This document shows, piece after piece, positions 11,826-23,758 of a stretch of DNA of 64,000 nt. The notes below the pieces were generated by a model. It worked only from the letters and a program-made list of their open reading frames with translations. It had not been told where the DNA came from and ran no database searches. Numbering within the stretch: position 1 is the first letter of the stretch; each line of letters opens with the position of its first letter. The position numbers and the translations under genes are program-made. Source of the DNA: Vitrella brassicaformis (taxonomy: Eukaryota > Sar > Vitrellaceae); the NCBI GenBank assembly GCA_001179505.1, contig CDMY01000098.1:93553-157552 (forward strand). The letters are read 5' to 3'.

Positions 11826-12645
11826 CTGACGAGACGAGCTGCCTGCCTTTCTCTCTGTCTTTTTTCTCCTTTGGCCGGCTCTCGGTTGGTTGATTCGGGT
11901 GGTGTGGTTGGTGTGTTGTGATTGGTGTTGGTGGTGTCGATGCTCTCTGCTCTCTGCTCTCGGTTCTCCGCTACCATGACACCCCCATGCATGTGTGTGG
12001 GTGTGTGTGGGAGAATGAGAGTGAGCGTGTTCTTTTCGTAAGCAAGCCCTAGGAAGGCAGCCAAGGGTTGAGACGAGACGAGGTGGGATGGTGTTGTCAG
12101 TTTAATCGAGACGAGCCGAATCGAATCGAGTCGAACAAACCAACACATTGCAGCTAGAGGGAGCGAAGTTGAGCGACAACACACAGCAGGTTTCTTCGTG
12201 TCTGTCCTTTGTTGGTCTGTCCGCCCGTCTCTGCCTGCCTGCCTGCCTGTCTGTGCGAGAGCCAGTGTGTGTATGTTTCCAATGGACGACGAACCGACCG
12301 TTTTATCCAATACTAATAATACCGACCGATGCAGAACCACGGTTGAGCAACCGTGGTTACGGGCGGAGCCCCACCTCTCTGTCCCTCTATCATACCAGCC
12401 ATCCCCCGCCCCCTCCCCCCCAGCACCCATACGCCTCCCTAATTGAACATCCTTACGCCTAATTGAACACTGCCTTACGCCTTCATCGCATGTGTGTATG
12501 CCCACGTGAATTCATGTGCCCAATAGCACACAATGTCATCCGCACACACACACACACACACAGGCAGAGAGAGGGTGTCGACCGACACACACTCCCTCAC
12601 CCAACCCACCCACAAGAGCACCGTGGCCAAATAATGGCAGAATGG
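11826..12645. other. Convergent intergenic region with a hairpin
   Basis: Separates the 3' ends of the kelch and coiled-coil genes. It has TG and CCTG repeats, a perfect hairpin (listed separately) and a short imperfect repeat of an AATTGAACA...CTTACGCCT unit around 12438-12483. No exon seen. Confidence 0.55.
12335..12358. repeat. Perfect 10-bp inverted repeat with 4-nt loop
   Basis: AACCACGGTT, loop GAGC, AACCGTGGTT. In RNA this folds as a stable GC-containing tetraloop hairpin. It lies between two converging genes and could be a 3'-end or processing element of either; that role is inference. Confidence 0.6.
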
Positions 12646-14870
12646 TCAGATTGGTCTGGGCGTCTGTGAGGGGTCCTTGGGCGAGATGTCGCCCGGCGGC
12701 AGACTCGCAGACTTGACCTGAACACCACCACCAGCAACAACAACACAAACACAGATACACACACATACAATGAAGAGGTCTGTCCTGAATGTTTGTGTAC
12801 GAACGCTCACCACGTTCTCCAGGTTGGTGACCCGCTGGTTGAGGTAAGAGTTGACCTGACCATGTGTGCACATCGATGCCATGGAGAAGCACACCTCTCT
12901 GTCTGTCTGTCTGTCTAGGTGGGTGAGGCGAGGTCGCTGGCCGAGCATGCCTGCCTACCTTTTTGAGGTTGACGATGGAGTCCTCCTTCTCCGCCAAAGT
13001 GGTCGTCAACTCAGACACCAATCGCTGCATCTCCTGTGTGCCACCACACACACACAGAGGTATGGTGTGTACCATGTTGCAGTACTGCATCCATATGTGG
13101 CCGTGCGTGGTGGATGACGCACCTCGATTTGGCCGCTCACCACCCGGCTGTAGTGCGCCATCGACCCACCACCCGACGCACCCAATCCTGATCGACAGAC
13201 AGACAGGCCAACCACACACACGCATTAAGGGCACCCACCCCATAAGCAGTTGCGTACCAGAAGGGGTGTGGGGCCTGTTGGTCGTCTGCTGCTGGTGCTG
13301 CTGTTGGTCGTCGATGTAGATCTTGAGGTTCCGTTCGGCGGTCGATGCGCGGCGCTTGGCGTTCTCCAGCTGCTCATGCAACCTGCACAGCGCCAGCAGA
13401 ACACATAGATAGATCGGTGTGTCTTTGTGTCTGTGTGTCGTTCGGCGTGCCTCGCTCCCTCACTGTTTGTTGGCTTCAATGGCCCGGTCCCTCTCGGCAG
13501 CGACCTGCTGCAGCTGCTGACGATCGACGCTTCTGCTGCTGCTGCTGGCGCCTGCTCCTGCTGTGGGGCTGCGTGCACCACACATGGACACGCGGACATG
13601 CAGCCCCACAGCATAGGTGTCATCATCCCTTGTGTACCTGCCGTCTGTTTTGAGGCTGGCCATCTCCTGCTCGAGCTTCTCACGCGTCTCGGTCAACGAA
13701 CAGATGCGCTGTCATCGGCGGAGGCGACAGGCAGGTCAGCAACGCACGCAACACACGCATTCGTCATCTCTCTCTCTATCTCAATCTGTGTGTGTGTGTG
13801 TGTTTGGCGGACCTTTTTGAGTTCGGTGGTGTTGTCAGGAAGCGACCGATAAACCTCCTGCAGCGAATCCGGCAGCATCTCCCTGACACCACACACACAC
13901 ACACACACACGTGTATTCATATCTGCGTATGTGTGTGGTGTGTCGGTCGTTGTGCAGACAGATGCTGACTGACAGGTTGTCGTCACTCGAGCCACTCCAG
14001 CCGCCCCCCTCTGAGGCGTCGAACATGGACTGATACGCGTTGGGCAGCGGAGAGGGGGTGGGTTGACGCTGCTGCTGCTCTTGTTGTTGCTGCTCCTGCT
14101 GCTGCTGTTGGTGGTGTTGTTGCAGCTGCTGCTGTAGGTCCGTGATCTGCCTGTCCTTGGCCGCGAGGGACTCACGCAGCTCTGCCAGATGAGGGGAGGC
14201 AGTGACCTGACACACACACACACACGGTGAGGGAGAGGAAGAGCAGCTGAGTGTTCTGTCTGTCTGTCTGTCTCTCTCTCTCTGTGTGTGTGTGTGACGA
14301 CGGTTGTGTTTGTCCCTTCCCTCCCTCCCTCCCTCCCTCCCTCCCTCTGCCTGTCTGTGCGAGAGGGCATCCATGAATTCATCCGCTCACCCCGGTTTGT
14401 GCGTCTCCGGTGGTCTCGCCCCCTCCCTGCATGGACTCGATCATGAGCTGCTGGTCCTGCACCTTGAGGTTGATCTCCGTCCACGACCGGCGGGCCTCCT
14501 CAAGCGACGCCTCAAGCCTCGACGCCTTGCGGTGCGCAGCGGCCAGCTGGTCCTCTAACGCCATTATCTGATTGATGGGTGCACAGAGAGAGGGGGCAAG
14601 GGATCTTTGAATATGCGCAGTGATGTGTGTGGGTGTGGGTATCGGGATGGTCACCTTTTGGTGCTTGGCGTCGGCGGCCTCGTCTGCCTCTCTCTTGAGC
14701 CTCTGGTGCTCCTGCAACATCTCCTGTATCTGCTGCTCCGTGTAGGTGGTGCCAGTGGGACCCGGTGGCTGTGGCTTTGAGGGTGGTGTGATGGGCTGCT
14801 GCTTTGGGCTCTCCCTCTCAAGCTGGAAACGGCGCACCTCTGACACACAGACCAGCACACATAATGCCTC

Positions 14871-14909
<39 letters not shown>

Positions 14910-15028
14910 TGGGTTTTTTGAAAGATAGGTACCTGCCTGGAACTCTGACTCCATCTCTTTCTCCTTCTGAAGAAAGTGCTCCCGCTCCTTCTCGACCGCA
15001 GACTCGATCAGGCGCTGCGTCTCAGCCT

Positions 15029-15060
<32 letters not shown>

Positions 15061-16832
15061 AATCACCCGAATGCAGCACCTCTCTGCGCATGTGCGCGTG
15101 TTGGGGCATGTGTGGTCTGTTCAGGTGACCTATACCTCCTGCTGTGCCCGCTTCTCCCGCTCCATTCGCAGATCGGCCTCAAGAGCTTCCACCTGCACGA
15201 CACGAGAGAAAGAGTGAATGGGGAAAACACGCACATTCATCCCGCTGCTGGCCTGACCTTTGCCTCAGCGCATGTGGCTTTGCTCTCGGACTGCTGCAGC
15301 TTCAAACGAAGCTCACTGTTGGCCGTGCGAAGGGACTCCACCTGCATTATATGACAGAGAGGAGGGCTGCCCACGTCACGTGGTTGGTCAGCCAGCCTTG
15401 CGGATGATTCGATTCATGCGCACCTCTTGCTGCAGATCTTGCAGCTCTGCCACGGCTGCTGTGTCCCCCTCACCTCTCTCACCAGACCGCAACTCGTCCA
15501 CCTGCACACACACAGAGAAAGACAGAAACACATGAGGGAAGGGGGTATCCCTCCCTCCCTCCCTCTGTCTGTCTGTCTGTCTGTCCGTATTCGGTGACTT
15601 GCCTGTGTCTCCAGAGCCGTGACTTGGCTAGTCTTCTCGTCGAGCTGTTTGTGCAGCATGGCGGTCTTATCCCTCAGCTCCCTATCACGCACCTCCAGCG
15701 AACTCTGCAACGCCGTCACCTACACACACACACACACACACTGACTGGGGGAGAGGTGTGGTTGGTGTGTGGGGTATGGGGCAGGGTACGTTGCTCTTGA
15801 GCGAGTCGATAGCCTTGCTGGCCTGCGCTTCCTGCGCAGCCAGCTGCTCCTTGACGCCGTCAATCTTGGCCTGAACACCACACACACACACACACACACC
15901 AGACACACAACGGCTTTATGTGTGTGTGTCTGGGCATATGTGTGTCATCTACCTCAGCAGCTGCCGCATCTGTGCGTGCCGTCCGCAGCTGTGTTTGGAG
16001 TGAGGAGACCTCCTGCTGCAGCCTCGCCAGCTCGCCCGCTTCATGGGGGTCGCTCTCATGGCGCAACTCCACTTGCTGATTGAATTGACCAATCGATAGA
16101 CGCGTCCACGCCACAGACGACATGATATGGGTAAGACACTATCTCTCTCTCTCTTGTGTGTGTGTGTGTGTTTGTGTGTGTTTAGTCGCTTACCCGTCTG
16201 AGCTCCTCGTTTTCCTCATTGAGCCTCTCTGTCTGCTCGACGAGCGTCTCGATAACGGACTTGACCTGACTTGTAGAGTTCTTGACGAAATCTGCATAAG
16301 CAATCCATCGATGCATCCGTGGGGGATGGATGGGTGGATGTGTGGCCACCCTGGCCGTCACGTTGCAAGCTGACCTGTGTTGAGTGTCCTCTGGAGGAGG
16401 GTCTTGATATCCTTGCCCTCCTTCCGGGCCTTCTCCATGTAACGAAAGGCCTACACGCACACAGACAGACAGACAGACAGTCGATGAATGAAAGGCGATC
16501 AGCCAGAGAGAGAGCCATCCATCCATCCATCCATCCATTCAATCCATCACCTTGAGCGTCTCCGCAAAGCTGTATTCCTCAACCTCCTATATACACACAC
16601 ACACACATCAACCAATTGACGCAATTAATGACTCCACCCACTGTGTGTCCGTGTGAGTGCTTGCCTGTTGTCCGCTGCCATATATGGTGACGATGCCCTT
16701 CCCGGCCGACTTTTTGCTCTCACTGCTGTCGCTGCTCGTCTTGCGGTGCACCTCCATCGGCAGCAATGACTGGGGCTGCGGCGAACCGCTCGAGGCCGAT
16801 CCCGAGTCGGCTGCTGGCTCTGAATCCGCCAT
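12646..16832 (-). CDS. Long coiled-coil protein with polyglutamine tract
   Basis: About 20 short exons run from MADSEPAADSG... (ATG at 16832) to ...DPSQTPRPI-stop (12646). Nearly every exon is a heptad-rich segment, for example SVIETLVEQTERLNEENEELRR, EVSSLQTQLRTARTDAAAAE, KLQQSESKATCAEAKVEALE and RRASTAERNLKIYID, so the product of roughly 750 residues should form an extended coiled coil. A Gln-rich stretch lies near 14070-14140 and Pro/Ser linkers break the coil. There is no motor, SMC or kinase motif. Cytoskeletal, Golgi-tether or centrosomal roles are possible, but none is shown. It is divergent from the TLDc gene (285 bp between start codons). Confidence 0.8.
14317..14347. repeat. (CCCT)n microsatellite in intron
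   Basis: Uninterrupted CCCT repeat inside an intron of the coiled-coil gene, next to (TCTG)n and (TC)n tracts. Confidence 0.8.
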
Positions 16833-17117
16833 GCTTTCGGTGTTGCTCGCAATGCTTGCCTGGTTGCTTCAACCAAGCGCGGGAGGGAGGGAGAGGGAAG
16901 GGACCGATGAGTCAGTGACTGACCAGAAGGTCACTCACGCAAAAGAACCGATTTTCTTCTCCCGGATAACTTGTCGATGGCTCTCGTGGCTGCTGCTGCG
17001 CCGTCCAACGAGTCACGAAGCCGCATTTCAAAACAACCACCGTCGCAAGCTTACTAGCTCGCAGCGTGCCTTTTCGCAGGGTGCTCCCTGAAACCGCAGC
17101 AGCAGCCTTTTCGCACC

Positions 17118-19595
17118 ATGGGCAATCAGGAGAGCAGCCACAGCAGCGCGAGGAAAGGCCTCGACTACGGGCGTTTGTCGCGCAACGAGGTGGAGCAGCT
17201 CTCGCACCGACTGGGCTTCAGCCTCACGCCAGAGGCCACGCTGGACCCAAGGCAGGTGTGCGCGGCCTTCCCGTCCGTCCTGCGGCCATACGGCGCCATG
17301 TTGCTCAAGGCATGCACACACACACGAGATCCATGAATGTGCGTTGACCCACTCATTACGGCTCGGCTGTGCGTGTTCTCCTGCTGGTGTGTGTGGTGCA
17401 GGGTATTCGGCCGCAGGTGGCGCCGCCCTCGCGGCCGCCATCGGCGAGGAGGGAAGGGCACGGATACGGCAAGAGTGGTGTGAGTGCGAGTGGTGGTGGT
17501 GGTCCCAACTCGTCGTCGACTCAGGGCAGGATTGGCGCACAGGACCTGCTCAAAGCAAGTGAGGCCTTTGGGTGGGGTGACTGACACTGACAGAGGGAGA
17601 GAGAGAGAGAGAGAGAGGGAGAGAGGGAGAGAGAGCGGTGATCTATGTGGTTTGTGCGCTGCGTTGTGGCCTTGGTGTTGGCAGTCTCAGCCTGCACGTA
17701 TTCATCGCCTGACGAGATCCAGCGGCTGCTGGTGCGGGCCTTCCTGCTCGACATCAACGGCGGCATCGATGAACACTTCACACACGGTAGGTAGCTTTGC
17801 TGCCTACCCTTCAACACCCACACACGCCCACCCCACCCCCCCGGCGTGTGTTTGTGTGTGTGTATGCGTGTATGTGTGTGTGTGTGTGTGCGTGTGTGTG
17901 TGTGTGCGTGTGTGTGTGTGTGTGTGTGCCTAGGCCGTCTGTCCAAGGCCCTCGAGCGCGCCGTGACATCACTGCTGACGTACCTCTACCTGGAGTCTGC
18001 CTTTCTCACTGACCCATCGGCGCCGCTGTTCCGGTCGCTCAAGCTTACGGAGAGCCACCCGGACGTCACCAAGGCCGTCGGCAGGCCTCGCGCCAACAGC
18101 TGGGACGTGACGAGCTTCTTCACCTTCGACATGAATGCGGGCGGCGGGATGGCACACAACAAGGACGAACAGATCCTCTCACTCAGGTATGTCCTTCATG
18201 CATGCCACGGCGCACAGATCTCCAAGGTTGTCTGTGTGTATGAGCAGGCCGCTGCTCAACAGCCTGACCATCTTCCTCCGCACCAAGACGAACCCCGCTC
18301 TGTCGATCTCCTCCCCCACGCCCCCCTCCCTGACGGACGCGGTGGTGCAGTGGCTGGAGGACACACTGCCCTGCATCCCGACCGTCTTCACAGCCGCCAT
18401 ACGGTTCCACTTTGTCGACCCGCCCTTCCTCAGGACACGCCAGCAGCAGCGCCCGTCGAGGGACGAAGACGGCCAGGTAGTGGATCCACTCTCTACCTGT
18501 TTATCGGGGATGGATGGATGGATGTGTGCATGTGTGTGTAGGTGGTGGACGAGGGCATATTGCGTTCGCCGTCGCTCGGCCCGGTGATCCGTCAGAGTGA
18601 CGGCTGGAAGGGCATCTTTCTGCTCGGCACCAGCAGAGTGCTGCCGGACGAGATCTGCTGCACGGTGGGCGAGGCGACTGACTGACCGGCACACACATGC
18701 ACCACACTCATTGATGTGTGTACACGCACTTGTCTGTTTGTCTGTCTGTGTCTGTCTGTCTGTCTGTCTGTCTACTCTCTATGTGTTTTGTAGTTGCGCC
18801 ATTCTGAGGCCAAGCTTAATACCCACCTGTGGCACAGACTCTTCGCATCTTGGAAGAATGGTAGACAGAGAGAGACACACACACAGGGAGAAAGGCATGT
18901 GTGTTGTGTGGTGTGCAGGCTTGTCGTTCAATCGTCTGACCCACCACATAGTGCATTACGCCGGCCCCTCCCTGATCGCAGTCAAGACATATGACGGGCA
19001 GGTCTTCGGGGCCTACTGCTCACAGTGAGGCAACAGCACAGCACAGCACAGCACGGCAGCCACACCATACGCGTGTTAACTGTATGTGTGTGTGTGCAGG
19101 CCATGGAAGGAGTCTAACACGATCTACTTCGGGTCGATGGACTCCTTCATTTTCGCCGCCATCCCCTCGTTCCACGTGTACAGGTCAGCCAGTCGAGTCG
19201 GCACACACATGACACCACACCACACCACACCACGACACACATCCATCCCACTCCTCTCTGTGTATCCACAGGTGCACTAATCGCAGCCACAACTGTTTCT
19301 ACCTCAATTCCAAGAACAATTACTCGCCCAAAGGCATCGCCATCGGAGGCACCCTCGAGTGCCCCCGAGTATGGATACGAGAAGGTCAGCCAGCCAGCCA
19401 GTCAGGAAATTACCCTCCTCTCCCCTTCTCCCCTGCACACACACACACACACACACACACAAGGCATGCAATGGTGCAGATTTTGAGGACAACCACGTCA
19501 CATTGAGCGACGCCACATTCGCGACGGGACCCCTCGTCAGGGACTTCGCAGAGTTTGCTCCCGAGCAGCAAGACATCAACAACAACAGCAGCGAC

Positions 19596-19626
<31 letters not shown>

Positions 19627-19966
19627 CCAACAGGACACAGGCCGCCAGTGCCGCCCCATCAGTGTCGGCCTACGACTACATGGTCAAGTTTCGCGTGCAG
19701 GAGCTGGAGGTGTGGGGGGCGGGGGGCGATGACGCCCTCGTGCAGCAGCAACACGGACAGGACTCTGAACAACGGGTGGGTACAAACGTGTGTATGCGTG
19801 TGATGGATGGATGTGTGTGTGTGTGTGTGTGTCTTAGGTGCGTGAGCAGCGCCGCAAGGTGGACAAGAAGCAGCTAGTGGGGACCGACTTCGACAAGGAG
19901 TTCCTTCTCGGCAAGACATTCGCCGGCGCCAAGGAGGCCAGAGAAGACGTCAGCAGAGAGCGATAG
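17118..19966 (+). CDS. TLDc-domain protein, possibly N-myristoylated
   Basis: Twelve exons from MGNQESSHSS... to ...EDVSRER-stop (TAG at 19964), about 610 residues. The N-terminal MGNQESS fits a myristoylation site. The TLDc domain occupies the C-terminal half: GWKGIFLLGTS, LNTHLWHRLFASW, LSFNRLTHHIVHYAGPSLIAVKT, VFGAYCS, W..SNTIYFGSMDSFIFAAIP, and the closing strand FRVQELEVWG. Length and order match the TLDc family linked to oxidative-stress resistance and V-ATPase binding (OXR1/NCOA7, TBC1D24). An Asn-rich insert (near 19575-19635) interrupts the domain before its last strand. The first intron appears to use a GC donor (AAG|GCATGC near 17310). A (TG)n tract fills the intron at about 17846-17932. 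Confidence 0.88.
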
Positions 19967-21076
19967 CGAGCAGCCGACTAATGAACGACTTCGAGTGTTT
20001 GATGGATGGATGGATGGACGGACGGTGGATGGTCACGTGTTCGATGGATGTGCGGTGTACATAAAGGAGGGAGGGAAGGGGCTCGGTCAGTCAGTCAGGC
20101 AGTCGATTTTGCTGTGTTTGGGCCGTGTAGCTGGCTAGCTGCAGCAGGAGAGGAGCTAGAGGATTTTGTGCTTTTGTTGGTTGCACGTGTGCCGTGCTGT
20201 GCGTGCCACTCGTTCATCTGTCCATTCATGAAACGCACTGACAGTACCATCCAAACGTAACGCCTTCTCTTGTTTGGACTTATCTTCTCGCCCTCTCGTC
20301 CATGTCATCCGCTCACTCTCAGTTTGGCATTTGACAGCAACTGTTGCAGCGGACGGAGTGAGAATCGACGCGGTGGACAAATGAGATGCAGACGGATGGA
20401 CGCGTCCATCCAGGAGAATGAACACAAAGGCCGCCGTCTGGGAATCCTGGCCGGATATTGGGCAGGGCTGTTTGTGCGCATCGGTGCAGCTTGATGGACG
20501 GTTCCAGGAATCAATCGCTGGTTGGAGAAAGAGATGCAGAAGTGCACTGACGGAAGTCATTTTCTGGATCCGTCCGTATTTGTGTATGAGCGTTCCAACC
20601 CACCAACACGCACAGCTCACGCCACACGCACACACACACGTGAACATTACATGGAGGTTTGCACAGAGATAGATGTGTCCGTCCGTCCGTCCAACCAGCT
20701 GGCCGGCTCGGCTATCCACAGCGGTCGATCGATCGACCTTCCTCACTGACTCACTCAGTCACGTTGTTTGCAAAAGGGGCAGGGCAACCACCACCCACCC
20801 TAGCTACACATATATGCCTGCCAAAGGCACCATCCATCCATTGCCCGCCCCAAGCTTGCAACCTCTCCGCTGCCTGCAGCCCCTCGGTCCCTCCCTCCCT
20901 CCCTCCCTCCCTCCGACCGACCGACCGACCGACCGACAGACAGATGAAGTCACTCAGTCACTCCAGCAGGTCAGGTGCACGACTGCAGGCAGGCAGACCA
21001 CACACCACACAGACCGCATTATGGACTGTCAGTAATGGTCTGTCTAATCTATCGGCCCCTGCCTGTACGTACGTAC
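19967..21076. other. Intergenic with microsatellites and a dispersed repeat
   Basis: Holds (GATG)n near 20000, (CCCT)n followed by (GACC)n at about 20893-20940, and one copy of a 71-bp repeat. A long minus-strand open frame at 20156-20746 has no conserved features and is probably chance. Confidence 0.55.
20501..20571. repeat. Dispersed direct repeat, copy 1
   Basis: Runs from GTTCCAGGAATCAATCGCTG to TCATTTTCTGGATCC. It is nearly identical to 24236-24303, in the same orientation, apart from a few changes in the middle. The two copies flank the uncharacterised gene at 21-23.8 kb. Confidence 0.75.
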
Positions 21077-21694
21077 CTAGTGGAGGTTCATGTTGAGGTA
21101 TTTGTGGTTGGTAGTGACGGTGACGGTGAGGCCGGGCAGGGCGGCCGCCTGCCGGATGCGGCGGATGTACTCGGCGTACTTGTCCGAGTGCTGGCCGTCC
21201 AGCACACGGTTGAGGTCAGCCAGAGAGCCCACCCGGCACCGCGACACGGCCTCGCCCACCATGCGAACCTGAATGAATCAATGAAATGATAGACCCAGCA
21301 CAGCCAACACAGACAAACAAACAGACCAGGGAGGGAGGGAGGGAGGGAACAAGACACCCAATCAATGAAGCATCAGACAGATCACTCACTGAGTCACCTC
21401 AGCGTCGAATCCGTCGTGGGCTGTTGTGTCGGTGACGGTCACTGCAATGAAGGGCGCTAGGCACAGCACAAAGTACTCACTCGGCGGCCGCTGGGGCGGC
21501 GTGTTGGGCTCCTGCACGCCGCACCGATGCACCCCCGCGAGCTGCCCCCCCAGCCCCCCCTGCCAGTTGGCCAGCATGTCCTTGGCGGCCTGCACGTCGG
21601 CCGGCGTGCCGTCGGCCGCGATGCGCACCGAGAGCGTCATGGGGTTGGGTGCCTTGCGGTGCAGCTGATTGATCAGCGCCGCGTCGGAGAAGCG
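21077..21694 (-). pseudogene. Second copy of the 3' exons of the 22-kb gene
   Basis: Contains the last exon (stop at 21077-21079) and most of the preceding exon of the gene at 22059-23758, with substitutions (AEYIRRIRQAA against AGYIRRIREAA) and small intron indels. It runs into the N gap at 21695, at the same point in the gene as position about 22680. No 5' exons accompany it. It is either a tandem partial duplication or an unmerged second haplotype. Confidence 0.6.
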
Positions 21695-21994
21695 NNNNNN
21701 NNNNNNNNNNNNNNNNNNNNNNNNNNNNNNNNNNNNNNNNNNNNNNNNNNNNNNNNNNNNNNNNNNNNNNNNNNNNNNNNNNNNNNNNNNNNNNNNNNNN
21801 NNNNNNNNNNNNNNNNNNNNNNNNNNNNNNNNNNNNNNNNNNNNNNNNNNNNNNNNNNNNNNNNNNNNNNNNNNNNNNNNNNNNNNNNNNNNNNNNNNNN
21901 NNNNNNNNNNNNNNNNNNNNNNNNNNNNNNNNNNNNNNNNNNNNNNNNNNNNNNNNNNNNNNNNNNNNNNNNNNNNNNNNNNNNNNNNNNNNNN
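21695..21994. other. Assembly gap (300 N)
   Basis: Exactly 300 N with near-identical sequence on both sides, so the true gap size and the copy number of the flanking exons are unknown. Confidence 0.99.
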
Positions 21995-22058
21995 ACAGAC
22001 CGCATTATGTACCGTCAGTAATGGTCTAATCTATCGGCCCCTGCCTGTACGTACGTAC

Positions 22059-23758
22059 CTAGTGGAGGTTCATGTTGAGGTATTTGTGGTTGGTCGTGAC
22101 GGTGACGGTGAGGCCGGGCAGGGCGGCCGCCTCCCGGATGCGGCGGATGTACCCGGCGTACTTGTCCGAGTGCTGGCCGTCCAGCACACGGTTGAGGTCA
22201 GCCAGAGAGCCCACCCGGCACCGCGACACGGCCTCGCCCACCATGCGAACCTGAATCAATGAAATGATAGACCCAGCACAGCCAACACAGACAAACAGAC
22301 CAGGGAGGGAGGGACGGAGGGAGGGAGGGAACCACCCAATCAGCCAAGCATCAGACAGATCACTGAGTGAGCACTGTCCGCACCTCAGCGTCGAATCCGT
22401 CGTCGGCTGTTGTGTCGGTGACGGTCACTGCAATGAAGGGCGCTAGGCACAGCACAAAGTACTCACTCGGCGGCCGCTGGGGCGGCGTGTTGGGCTCCTG
22501 CACGCCGCACCGATGCACCCCCGCGAGCTGCCCCCCCAGCCCCCCCTGCCAGTTGGCCAGCATGTCCTTGGCGGCCTGCACGTCGGCCGGCGTGCCGTCG
22601 GCCGCGATGCGCACCGAGAGCGTCATGGGGTTGGGTGCCTTGCGGTGCAGCTGATTGATCAGCGCCGCGTCGGAGAAGCGGAGCTGGATTGGCTGGTTGA
22701 GGTAGGACACGGTCAGGTGTGGGTCGATCTGCTCGCTGTCGGGCTGGTTGTCGTGGCGGTTGGCCAGCCTGATGGTGGGCACGTGCAGCCGGCCGGTCGC
22801 GAAGTTGATGGCATCGATGGTCGGCTCCGCCCAGCCGCCATTGGGGTAGCTCCACGTGATCGAGTGCAGCGGCGCCCCGAGCCCCGCCAGCGCCGGTAGC
22901 TCGTACTCGAGCACCGCCAGGGGCATCGCGCCCACCTGCTGCTTCTCGTACTTCTCAAACAACTTCTCCTGCTCCAGACACGGACAGACAGCCCACAGAC
23001 AGACAGACAGACAGACAGACGGACAGATAGACAGACAGGTACACACAGCTGACTGACTGACTGACTGACCCCGATCAGTTGACTGACCGTATGTGTGTGT
23101 ATGCGTGTGTACCACGTGTTCGTGCGTGACGGTGATGATTTTTTTGTTGCTGGAGAGCGCCTTGAGGAGAAGCCACTTGTCCCACCGGATGCCTATGAGG
23201 CGGATCTTCTCGCAGACCACGGCCATCTTGGCCCACCGGTGGGCGTTGAGCCGGCTGATGCGATTGTTGTCCAGCGGAATGGTCACTCTGAAGTGTCCGG
23301 GCAGCAGCCAGAGGGAGTACTGCTTCTCCACGGGCCGCTGCTTGGGGTGCGCGGAGCCCTGGCAGACCTTCTTGACCACGTCGCGGAAAATGTACTGCCA
23401 GTCGGCATCTACAGACACATATATACCATACAGAGAGAGAGAGAGAGATCGATGGAACATGCAGACAGGCAGCGGATATATGCGGGCGTGCAGGGCACTG
23501 CACGAACGTGCGTGTGTGCGTGCGGACGTAAGTACCTACCTTTGTGTTGGCAGAAGAAGACGAGCATCGTCTCCACAGTAAGGATTGCTTAAGCAACTCC
23601 ATATACTGGCCATGGGTATTCTGCAACACACACCCCGGCGGCGCCGGCGGCTGCTGCTGCTGCTGCTGCTGCTGCCCTCCCCCTCCAGCCCCATCATGTC
23701 CCTGCGGCTGTCCCTGCGGCTGCGGCTGAGGCTGGACCTCCTCCACCGCGTCGTCCAT
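22059..23758 (-). CDS. Uncharacterised protein, duplicated family (copy 1)
   Basis: Not recognised. Four coding blocks: exon 1 (23758-23540) with a PQ-repeat, GGGGQQ and polyQ; exon 2 (near 23408-23110), WQYIFRDVVKK..VEKQYSLWLLPGHF..RWAKMAVVCEKIRLIGIRWDKW..KIITVTHEHV; exon 3 (about 22975-22385), EKLFEKYEKQQVGAMPL...; and a last exon ending TTNHKYLNMNLH-stop at 22059. Roughly 430 residues, apparently soluble. Odd: the end of exon 1 (TTGCTTAAGCAATCC..) does not keep frame into exon 2, whereas the paralogue at 57 kb does (ETMLVFFYQHK|DANWQYIF). So this copy has an indel in exon 1, or uses an unseen splice. The conserved WxxIFRDVVKK and RxDKWLLLKAL blocks suggest a real folded domain. Confidence 0.6.

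Noticed and set aside
20156-20746. 196-codon minus-strand open frame
   Set aside because: It crosses the dispersed 71-bp repeat and microsatellite-like sequence, has no conserved motif, and the matching repeat at 24.2 kb is not open in the same frame.
23630-23690. Poly-Leu open frame opposite the polyQ tract
   Set aside because: It is the antisense reading of the CAG repeat in exon 1 of the duplicated gene.
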